Assembly (NCBI GenBank): GCA_003540955.1
Contig: DPMX01000122.1
Location: 1-5,386 of the forward strand
Origin: Gammaproteobacteria bacterium
Lineage (GTDB): Bacteria > Pseudomonadota > Gammaproteobacteria > Ga0077536
Reading direction: 5' to 3'
Length of the DNA stretch: 5,386 bases
Shown here: piece by piece, positions 1-5,386 of the stretch
Numbering within the stretch: the first letter of the stretch is position 1
How the letters are laid out: the number at the start of each line of letters is the position of its first letter
The notes under the pieces: generated by a model
What the model was told of the DNA's origin: nothing
The model's input: the letters and a program-made list of their open reading frames with translations, nothing else
The model's database searches: none
Translations under genes and position numbers: made by a program

Positions 1-78
1 CAAGCGGCAACCGTACTGATCCAACGCGCGATAGGACTGGCCCACGAGCGATCCACTCAGGGGGATGCGTGGAGCTGA
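1..78 (+). CDS. C-terminal end of a probable FAD-binding subunit of a molybdenum hydroxylase (partial)
   Basis: The window opens inside a reading frame that runs 25 codons to a TGA at 76-78. The tail includes the stretch TVLIQRAIGLAHERS. This resembles the C-terminal helix of CoxM-like FAD subunits, where a run such as 'HLAxVLxRRALEEA' closes the CO dehydrogenase flavoprotein C-terminal domain. Position is the stronger argument: in the common M-S-L gene order the FAD subunit directly precedes the iron-sulfur subunit. The stop codon also overlaps the GTG start of the next gene by 10 bases, which suggests translational coupling. In the assembled enzyme this subunit would pass electrons from the [2Fe-2S] clusters to the final acceptor. 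The FAD-binding motifs lie outside the window, so the assignment rests on context and a weak tail resemblance. It could be another upstream gene of the same operon. Confidence 0.6.
   Translation, partial: QAATVLIQRAIGLAHERSTQGDAWS
59..65 (+). promoter_or_regulatory. Ribosome binding site for the iron-sulfur subunit
   Basis: The purine run AGGGGGA lies 3 bases before the GTG at 69, inside the last codons of the upstream gene. It supports the GTG start. That GTG is the only ATG, GTG or TTG in this frame between the window start and the conserved ferredoxin domain. The nearby ATG at 65 is in another frame and reaches a stop after eight codons. Confidence 0.5.
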
Positions 79-554
79 ACCATCGTATTAGTGTCACTGT
101 CAACGACGAAGTCCATGCAATCGTGGTCGAATCGCGTCTGTCGTTGCTTGACTTTCTGCGGGAAAAACTCGGCTTAGTCGGTGCACATGCCGGTTGCGAG
201 CATGGCGTGTGTGGAACCTGCACTGTAATTGTCGATGGGAAATCAGTGCGGTCGTGCCTGATGCTCGCCGTGCAAGCCAATGGAACCAGCATCCAAACAG
301 TCGAGGGCTTAGCAATCGACGGCGAACTGAGCCCGCTGCAAGAAGCGTTCTGGAACAAGCAAGCGTTACAGTGCGGTTTCTGTACACCGGGAATGCTGTT
401 GCGCGCAACCGAACTGTTGCGCGCTAACCCTGACCCCAGCGCCGCAGAAATTCGCGAGGCGCTCGCGAGTAACCTGTGTCGGTGCACAGGTTATGCTTTC
501 ATAATCGAAGCAGTGTTAGAAGCTGCCGCGACGACTAGAGAGCGAACCGCATAA
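69..554 (+). CDS. [2Fe-2S] iron-sulfur subunit of a xanthine dehydrogenase/CO dehydrogenase-family hydroxylase (CoxS-like)
   Basis: This is the small electron-transfer subunit. It relays electrons from the molybdenum site to FAD through two [2Fe-2S] clusters. At 161 residues it has the usual family length. The N-terminal plant-ferredoxin-like domain (about residues 5-80) carries C43, C48, C51 and C63 in the pattern GCxxGxCGxC...C. The C-terminal four-helix domain (about 85-155) carries C102, C105, C137 and C139 in QCGFCTPGM and CRCTGY. All eight ligands are present. Q101, before C102, matches the conserved glutamine that contacts the pterin cofactor in this family. No signal or twin-arginine motif is seen at the N terminus, so the complex should be cytoplasmic, unlike YagT/PaoA-type small subunits. 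The GTG start is the only in-frame option and gives the normal N terminus. The gene overlaps the upstream ORF by 10 bases and lies 18 bases before the large subunit, so it sits in one operon. Confidence 0.95.
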   Translation: MELNHRISVTVNDEVHAIVVESRLSLLDFLREKLGLVGAHAGCEHGVCGTCTVIVDGKSVRSCLMLAVQANGTSIQTVEGLAIDGELSPLQEAFWNKQALQCGFCTPGMLLRATELLRANPDPSAAEIREALASNLCRCTGYAFIIEAVLEAAATTRERTA

Positions 555-572
555 ATATAGCGAGCACAGGAT

Positions 573-2996
573 ATGGATAGCCTAAACAACAAAGCGTGGA
601 TCGGGAAATCGCTTCGCCGAGTGGAGGATCCTAAGTTCCTTCTAGGCCGTGGCCGATATATCGACGACATCGAGCTCCCGCGGATGCTCCACGCCGCGGT
701 CGTTCGCAGCCCGCACGCGCACGCGAGAATCCTCGGTTTCGATATTGAGACGGCCAAACTTATGCCCGGCGTCAAGCACGTCCTGACAGGGATAGACGCC
801 CTCAATATCTGTCAACCACTGCCCGATCTAGGTCCACACCCTGACCAACACGTATGGCGCTGTCTCGCAGCCGACAAGGCACGCTACGTTGGTGAAGCGG
901 TCGCAGTCGTAGTCGCAACGACGCGAGCGCTTGCGGAAGACGCGTGCGCCAAAATTATCGTGCATTACGAATGTTTGCCAGCTATCACCGATCCAGAGGT
1001 TGCAATCGCGGACCGCTCGAATTTGGTGCACGAAGCACTGCAGACAAATGTCGCTTTTGCTAAAACACTCACTTGGGGCGACATCGAGCAAACCTTTCAG
1101 CGGGCCGAACTGGTCATCAAAGATCGGCTGCGTTGGCACCGATCCGGTGCTCAACCGCTGGAAACAGTTGGCGCCATCGCTGACTACGATCCCACAAGCG
1201 GCACGTTGACGCTTTATCAGAACTCGCTCACCTTCTCGAATTATCTATTTTTGCTAGCGAACACGCTGCACATCCCCAGTAATAAGTTACGCGTGATCCC
1301 AACTCCGGCCGGCGGCAGTTTCGGCTCTAAAACCTGGGCGGTAAAAGTAGCTGCAATCGCCGGCGCACTATCCAAGCTGTGCCGACGTCCAGTCAAGTTC
1401 GTAGAGGACCGAATCGATAACCTGAGCAATTGCGACCATCACGGTTCGGATCGCATATACAACACAGAACTCGCCATCAATCGAGACGGCGCAATTCTTG
1501 GCTTGCGGATGCGGGTTGTTGACGACTACGGGGCCTATTTACAGTACGGGGTTGGAACCCACGCCAATGCCCTGGCACAGATTGTTGGACCATATAAAAT
1601 CGAGAGCGTCGAGTATCAAATCGACGCCGTGCTAACCAATAAATGTCAACAAGGTGCGTGTCGAGGATTTGGATCGGAGGTACATAACTGGGCTCTGGAG
1701 CGCATGGTCGATAAGGCTGCCGATGCACTACAGCTAAACCGTATAGAGATAAGACGTCGGAATTTTATAAAAGCTGACGAATTTCCCTACGGTATCCCTT
1801 TCGGTAATGAGTACGACAGCGGCGACTACCACGCGGTGCTTAATAAGGCTCTTGCGACACTCGATCATGAGGGATGGCTCGCAAAGCAGCAGCAAGCGCG
1901 ACAGGCTGGCCGTTGCGTGGGAATTGGGTACTGCACCGCCAACGAGCGGAGTGTATTTGCAGGGACTGAACTTGGATTACTACTGGACTCGCCCGTAAGA
2001 GTCAGCAGTATGCCTGAGAGCATCAGCGTGGCAGTCGACGCGATTGGAAATATCACCGCCACGCTCTATTCCGGCGCCTTCACCGGCAACAGTGCCGAGA
2101 CTATGGTCGCCCAATTGATCGCGGAAGAACTGCAACTTGAGCCAACCTCGATCGCGATTCAATACGCCGGGTCCACTGCCGGGATGCCAGGAACAGGACC
2201 TGCGGGCAGTCGCTTCACCGTGATGATTGCCGGAGCAATTCAAGGTGCTTGCGCCAAAATTAGAGATAAAGCCTGCCAGATCGGCGCGCAACTTCTAAAA
2301 ATACCGGAGACCGACGTGGAATGGCGAACCGGAGGTGTCAGCGTCAGCTCGCAGCCCAACACCTTCAAGTCACTCGTCGAGATCGCGGCGGCAGCCTCAA
2401 TGTTTAAGCACGATTTGAGCGCTCAAATTAGCAGTGGACTTGAAGGCCATCAAGTATATGACCATCCCCATATGACGATGCCTAAAGGGGACGACAAGGA
2501 TTTTGGGATCTTTTTCCCGTTCGTCGGGCACGGCTGTCACATTGCAGTTGTCGAGGTCGACCCCAAACTTGGGATTGTCGAATTCCTCGATTACGTAGCG
2601 GTTCATGACAACGGTACAATCGTCAATCCACGTTCGATGGAAGGTCAAATCCTCGGTGGTACCGCACATGGCATCGGGACCGCTTTAATGGAAGAGTATG
2701 TATACGGCACCGATGGTGACTTGAAAACTAACTCATATCACCATTACCTAATGCCCACTTCGATGGATATTCCCGCGATGAAGATAGCTCACTTGGAAAC
2801 ACCATCCCCTTTTACGCCGCACGGCATAAAGGGGGGCGGCGAAGCTGGGCGACTCATGGCGCCAGCCGCAATCTCATCGGCCATCGAGGACGCGTTGGTC
2901 CACCACAAGGTCCGCGTCGATACAATGCCAGCGACCCCGACGAGGATCTCAGCATGGATCATGAATGAGGAGTCTGCAGAGGACGTCGACCTATAG
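573..2996 (+). CDS. Molybdopterin-binding large subunit of a xanthine dehydrogenase-family hydroxylase, substrate unknown
   Basis: This is the catalytic subunit, expected to bind molybdenum-pterin (usually the cytosine dinucleotide form in M-S-L enzymes) and hydroxylate an organic substrate. The 807 residues match the usual size. The N terminus (IGKSLRRVEDPKFLLGRGRYIDDI) is the standard opening of the a/b hammerhead domain (about 20-130). Cofactor-binding motifs follow: AQPLETVG (193-200), GGSFGSK (247-253), ACRGFGSE (362-369), GPAGSR in the second Mo-binding domain, and GIKGGGEAG (751-759) with the probable catalytic glutamate E757. The form I CO dehydrogenase loop AYRCSFR is absent, so CO oxidation is unlikely. 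R364 and F366 align with the xanthine dehydrogenase RGFG motif. However, T254 replaces the xanthine-specific glutamate, L219 falls where an active-site glutamine is usual, and GNS (505-507) replaces GQG. The ATG at 573 has only a close, weak AGGA before it, but the conserved N terminus supports it. Family is certain; substrate is not known. Confidence 0.93.
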   Translation: MDSLNNKAWIGKSLRRVEDPKFLLGRGRYIDDIELPRMLHAAVVRSPHAHARILGFDIETAKLMPGVKHVLTGIDALNICQPLPDLGPHPDQHVWRCLAADKARYVGEAVAVVVATTRALAEDACAKIIVHYECLPAITDPEVAIADRSNLVHEALQTNVAFAKTLTWGDIEQTFQRAELVIKDRLRWHRSGAQPLETVGAIADYDPTSGTLTLYQNSLTFSNYLFLLANTLHIPSNKLRVIPTPAGGSFGSKTWAVKVAAIAGALSKLCRRPVKFVEDRIDNLSNCDHHGSDRIYNTELAINRDGAILGLRMRVVDDYGAYLQYGVGTHANALAQIVGPYKIESVEYQIDAVLTNKCQQGACRGFGSEVHNWALERMVDKAADALQLNRIEIRRRNFIKADEFPYGIPFGNEYDSGDYHAVLNKALATLDHEGWLAKQQQARQAGRCVGIGYCTANERSVFAGTELGLLLDSPVRVSSMPESISVAVDAIGNITATLYSGAFTGNSAETMVAQLIAEELQLEPTSIAIQYAGSTAGMPGTGPAGSRFTVMIAGAIQGACAKIRDKACQIGAQLLKIPETDVEWRTGGVSVSSQPNTFKSLVEIAAAASMFKHDLSAQISSGLEGHQVYDHPHMTMPKGDDKDFGIFFPFVGHGCHIAVVEVDPKLGIVEFLDYVAVHDNGTIVNPRSMEGQILGGTAHGIGTALMEEYVYGTDGDLKTNSYHHYLMPTSMDIPAMKIAHLETPSPFTPHGIKGGGEAGRLMAPAAISSAIEDALVHHKVRVDTMPATPTRISAWIMNEESAEDVDL

Positions 2997-3018
2997 GCAT
3001 TTCTCGCTTTAAGTTAAA

Positions 3019-3034
3019 AATGAGCATAGTCATT
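3019..3034. promoter_or_regulatory. Possible operator: inverted repeat AATGA-N6-TCATT
   Basis: Two perfect 5-base arms (3019-3023 and 3030-3034) flank six bases. The TGA-N6-TCA core has the spacing of CRP/FNR-superfamily sites of the CRP type (TGTGA-N6-TCACA), although the outer bases differ. The arms also equal the inner words of the Fur consensus, but there they are three bases apart rather than six. It lies about 70 bases upstream of the inferred -10 element, an upstream-activator distance. A short repeat in AT-rich DNA can arise by chance. Confidence 0.3.
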
Positions 3035-3075
3035 CAGTTAGTAAATTAAAGCATCACGATATATTAAGTATAAAT

Positions 3076-3094
3076 AAGATTGATTTTCATTTAG
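3076..3094. promoter_or_regulatory. Candidate Fur box overlapping the -35 element
   Basis: By eye, 11 of 19 positions agree with the Fur consensus GATAATGATAATCATTATC, and 10 of 13 agree over the core AATGATAATCATT (3079-3091). It covers the proposed -35 hexamer, where bound Fur would block RNA polymerase. Iron repression is the normal control for siderophore receptors. The match is only moderate and the area is AT-rich, so a chance match is possible. Confidence 0.35.
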
Positions 3095-3109
3095 ATTTAG
3101 AGATACAAT
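3080..3109 (+). promoter_or_regulatory. Sigma-70-like promoter for the TonB-dependent receptor gene
   Basis: A -35 hexamer TTGATT (3080-3085, 4 of 6 to consensus) and a -10 hexamer TACAAT (3104-3109, 5 of 6) are 18 bases apart. Transcription would begin near 3116, leaving a leader of about 98 nt. A weaker alternative -10, TATAAA at 3069-3074, lacks a good -35. The promoter lies beyond the hydroxylase operon, so the receptor can be expressed independently. Confidence 0.5.
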
Positions 3110-3202
3110 TGCATCCTGATCAGCGCCAGGGCAATCACTTGCGATTTTGCACCATTCGTCACTGGCAATAAGACGTTAACCCAAAGCGACCTAGTAGGAT
3201 TC

Positions 3203-3208
3203 AAGGAG
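3203..3208 (+). promoter_or_regulatory. Ribosome binding site for the receptor gene
   Basis: AAGGAG lies five bases before the ATG at 3214. It is a strong Shine-Dalgarno match and fixes this start over the in-frame ATG six codons later, which has no such site. Confidence 0.8.
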
Positions 3209-3213
3209 CAGTT

Positions 3214-5322
3214 ATGTTTGTCCAGAAAATAATGCGCGCGATACTGTTATCAACAATGTTTACTGCCGCTGTAGCAGCTCAGGAAGGGCAACCGGCGGAG
3301 GCTCAAGGCGGGGCGGCAGGGCCGCAAGAGGAGGTGCTGGTTACAGAAAAGTATCTTGCATCCGCGAAAATGAACTCAGTGAAGACGCCTACACCTATTA
3401 TCGACATCCCGCAAAGCCTCACGATTACCACCCAACAAGAAATTCAACAGCAGGGAATGAAGAGCATCGGAAATATCGTCGACTACACGGTAGGGGTGAA
3501 CAATTCACAAGGCGAAGGCCATCGCGATTCGGTCGTGTTTCGCGGCATCCGCTCGACAGCTGACTTCTTTGTAGACGGCAATCGTGACGACGTTCAATAC
3601 TATCGTCCGCTCTACAACGTGGAGCAGGTCGAAGTACTGCGTGGTCCCAACGCCCTTCTCTTCGGCCGAGGCGGTACTGGCGGAATCCTGAATCGCGTCA
3701 CGAAGAAAGGCGTACTCGACGAGAATTTTGTCGATTATATCTCGAGCGTCAATACTTACGGTGAATACGACGTCCAGTTCGATACCAATTACGCCTTGAA
3801 CGATAGGTCGGCTTTTCGGCTCAATGCGTACTACGCGAACCTGGACAATCATCGCGATTATTACGACGGCGACCGGATCGGCGTCAACCCGACCTTCAGA
3901 TACGATTTCAGCGACGATACGAGGGTCGATTTGTCTTACGAATATATAAATCACGAGCGCTTCATCGATCGTGGTATTCCAACAGGAACCGATGGCAAGC
4001 CTGTTGAGCGCTTCGACGATATCGTTTTCGGGGATTCGGAACAGAATCAAACGGACCTAGAGGCCCATGTATTTCGTGCAATCTTTCAACACGATTTTAC
4101 GGAGAACCTGAAAGGTAACTTCAATGTGTTCTACGGCGATTACGACAAGTCATATCAGAACGTTTATGCATCGGGATACAATGAGGCGAATACCCCTGGT
4201 GTCGTGACAGTGGATGGATATATCGACACCACGCAGCGTGAAAATCTGATCCTGTCAACGAACCTGATTGGAGAATTTCAAACGGGTGGTCTTGAGCACA
4301 CTGTGCTTTTCGGCGGCGAACACATCGATACCTCATCAGATCAGGATCGCTTCAATGCGTTCTGGGATAGGACGGCTGACGACAATGAAATCTTTCAGGT
4401 AGCTGAACCGCTCGGACTGAATGGAGGCGTTGGTATCAATGCAGCTGGTTTCACGACGACAAACAATTGGTCGGATCTGAACGATTTCACACAAGTGGAG
4501 ATCGAGGTCTATTCTGTCTATTTCCAGGACCAGGTTACTGTCACACCCTGGTTACAACTCGTCGGCGGCGTGCGGTTTGACAGCTTTGAGATCGAAGTTG
4601 ATGACGTCAGAGCAAATGCTTCAGACGACCGAACGGACAATGAATGGTCGCCCCGCGGCGGAGTGATCCTCAAACCCATAGAGAATATATCCCTTTACGG
4701 CAGTTACAGCTCATCGTTCCAACCACGCAGTGGCGAGCAGTTTGCAAATCTCAATAACAACCTGGCTCCGGATGAATTCGAAACCTGGGAAGGGGGCGTA
4801 AAGTGGGACGTCGCTCCGATGATGAGTTTCACGGCGGCGTATTTTCAAAACGAGCAAACGACCACTGCTCGAGATAACGTTACCGGTGAAAACTTCGAAA
4901 CTAGGGGTATGGAAGTCGAAGGGATTGAGCTTCAAATGCAGGGGAAAATTTTCGACCACCTGTTCGTACGTGCCGGGTACAGCTGGATGGATGGAGAAAC
5001 CGCTAATGGATCGGAACCTCGCGAGTTACCGGAAAACACGCTGTTTTTTTGGGGAGATTATCAAGTCTCGGATAAATTTGGCCTTGGCATGGGTGTGACC
5101 CACCAGGACGATACCTTGATCAGGGATGGAGGGTTCCAGAAATTGCCGGGTTATACGCGAGTTGATGCCATGGCCTATTACGACGTGACCAATAAATTAC
5201 GTCTCCAGATGAATGTCGAAAACCTGACAGATGAAACCTATTTCCCGAACTCGCACAGCACACATCAGGCGACCGTGGGACAACCGATAAGTGCACGGTT
5301 TTCGATTCTCGGAAGATTCTAG
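3214..5322 (+). CDS. TonB-dependent siderophore receptor, Fiu-like
   Basis: This is an outer-membrane active transporter, energised by TonB-ExbB-ExbD, probably for a ferric siderophore or catecholate-type iron chelate. It has 702 residues and looks complete. A signal peptide has a basic N region (K5, R8), a hydrophobic core and likely cleavage after VAA at residue 22. A short linker leads to the TonB-box-like EEVLVT (39-44). The plug (about 55-165) contains IDIPQSLTIT, VVFRGIRS, DFFVDGNRDDVQYYR and VEVLRGPNALLFGRGGTGGILNRVTK. The strings DFFVDGxRD...QYYR and, in the barrel, SYSSSFQPRSGEQF recall Fiu-type catecholate receptors. The barrel ends with the NxENLTDETY element (667-676) and a terminal phenylalanine, the expected outer-membrane insertion signal. 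There is no N-terminal STN signalling domain, so control through a FecR/FecI cascade is not expected; Fur control is more likely. The exact ligand is unknown, and a non-iron substrate linked to the neighbouring hydroxylase cannot be excluded. Confidence 0.93.
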   Translation: MFVQKIMRAILLSTMFTAAVAAQEGQPAEAQGGAAGPQEEVLVTEKYLASAKMNSVKTPTPIIDIPQSLTITTQQEIQQQGMKSIGNIVDYTVGVNNSQGEGHRDSVVFRGIRSTADFFVDGNRDDVQYYRPLYNVEQVEVLRGPNALLFGRGGTGGILNRVTKKGVLDENFVDYISSVNTYGEYDVQFDTNYALNDRSAFRLNAYYANLDNHRDYYDGDRIGVNPTFRYDFSDDTRVDLSYEYINHERFIDRGIPTGTDGKPVERFDDIVFGDSEQNQTDLEAHVFRAIFQHDFTENLKGNFNVFYGDYDKSYQNVYASGYNEANTPGVVTVDGYIDTTQRENLILSTNLIGEFQTGGLEHTVLFGGEHIDTSSDQDRFNAFWDRTADDNEIFQVAEPLGLNGGVGINAAGFTTTNNWSDLNDFTQVEIEVYSVYFQDQVTVTPWLQLVGGVRFDSFEIEVDDVRANASDDRTDNEWSPRGGVILKPIENISLYGSYSSSFQPRSGEQFANLNNNLAPDEFETWEGGVKWDVAPMMSFTAAYFQNEQTTTARDNVTGENFETRGMEVEGIELQMQGKIFDHLFVRAGYSWMDGETANGSEPRELPENTLFFWGDYQVSDKFGLGMGVTHQDDTLIRDGGFQKLPGYTRVDAMAYYDVTNKLRLQMNVENLTDETYFPNSHSTHQATVGQPISARFSILGRF

Positions 5323-5343
5323 AAGAGAGAAAGAGTCACCACT

Positions 5344-5377
5344 CGAAAAGCGCGCGAGAAACCTCGCGCGCTTTTCG
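5344..5377 (+). terminator. Rho-independent terminator after the receptor gene
   Basis: A perfect 15-base inverted repeat (5344-5358 and 5363-5377) surrounds an AAAC loop. The inner nine pairs are GC-rich (GCGCGCGAG/CTCGCGCGC) and are followed by TTTT inside the right arm. The left arm carries the matching AAAA, so the element could also work for a convergent gene beyond the window. It starts 21 bases after the receptor stop codon. The U-run is short, but stem strength and position make the call good. Confidence 0.85.
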
Positions 5378-5386
5378 TGCGATGGG

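Larger units (their letters stand above)
2997..3213. other. AT-rich non-coding spacer between hydroxylase operon and receptor gene
   Basis: No credible gene lies here. The part from 3041 to 3110 has only 14 G or C in 70 bases, far below the flanking genes. No GC-rich hairpin followed by a T-run is seen after the hydroxylase stop codon at 2994-2996. Transcription may therefore run on into the receptor gene or end by a factor-dependent route. The spacer holds the palindrome, Fur-like match and promoter listed separately. Confidence 0.8.

Noticed and set aside
65..91. ATG at 65 as an alternative start for the iron-sulfur subunit
   Set aside because: It is in a different frame and stops after eight codons.
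573..2996. Form I carbon monoxide dehydrogenase large subunit (coxL)
   Set aside because: The AYRCSFR active-site loop is absent; the matching position reads ACRGFG.
3020..3049. A nine-codon ATG frame in the AT-rich spacer, possible leader peptide
   Set aside because: No ribosome site precedes it, it has no run of regulatory codons, and it lies upstream of the best promoter.
2997..3060. Intrinsic terminator after the hydroxylase operon
   Set aside because: No GC-rich stem followed by a T-run is present; the AATGA/TCATT repeat is too weak and AT-rich to serve.
3214..3350. STN signalling domain of a FecA/FpvA-type transducing receptor
   Set aside because: Only about 16 residues separate the predicted signal-peptide cleavage from the TonB-box-like sequence, too few for the domain.
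3505..4050. A 181-codon open frame on the - strand inside the receptor gene
   Set aside because: It is antisense to a strongly supported plug and barrel domain, its composition is typical of antisense translation of codons such as GAC and GAT (many I and V), and it shows no recognisable motif.
1..5386. CRISPR arrays, tRNA or rRNA genes, insertion-sequence ends, phage genes
   Set aside because: Nothing of the kind was seen; nearly all the window is accounted for by four coding frames and one promoter spacer.

Overview
This 5.4-kb window looks like chromosomal DNA from a Gram-negative bacterium, most likely a pseudomonadote. The main evidence is a TonB-dependent outer-membrane receptor with a signal peptide, a plug domain and a barrel ending in phenylalanine. 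The genus cannot be read from the sequence. All real genes are on the + strand.

Positions 1-2996 hold the 3' part of a three-gene molybdenum hydroxylase operon of the xanthine dehydrogenase / CO dehydrogenase family, in the order FAD subunit, iron-sulfur subunit, molybdopterin subunit. Only the last 25 codons of the presumed FAD subunit are present (1-78). The [2Fe-2S] subunit (69-554) overlaps it by 10 bases and has all eight cluster cysteines. The molybdopterin subunit (573-2996) follows after 18 bases. Together they would form a cytoplasmic enzyme that hydroxylates a substrate with water-derived oxygen. Electrons would pass from Mo through two [2Fe-2S] clusters to FAD. The large subunit lacks the form I CO dehydrogenase signature AYRCSFR and several residues usual in xanthine dehydrogenases, so the substrate is unknown.

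Positions 2997-3213 are a non-coding, very AT-rich spacer. No terminator is visible after the hydroxylase operon. The spacer holds a TGA-N6-TCA palindrome, a good sigma-70-like promoter and a partial Fur-box match over its -35 element. The inferred leader of the next gene is about 100 nt.

Positions 3214-5322 encode a complete 702-residue TonB-dependent receptor of the siderophore class, closest by motif to Fiu-like catecholate receptors. A perfect 15-bp stem-loop (5344-5377) ends the unit.

The simplest reading is two adjacent transcription units: a catabolic or detoxifying Mo/Fe-S hydroxylase and a probably iron-regulated outer-membrane importer. A functional link (substrate import, or iron supply for Fe-S clusters) is possible but not shown by the sequence. 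I see no mobile element, CRISPR array, RNA gene or convincing new system. The most unusual feature is the divergent active site of the large subunit.
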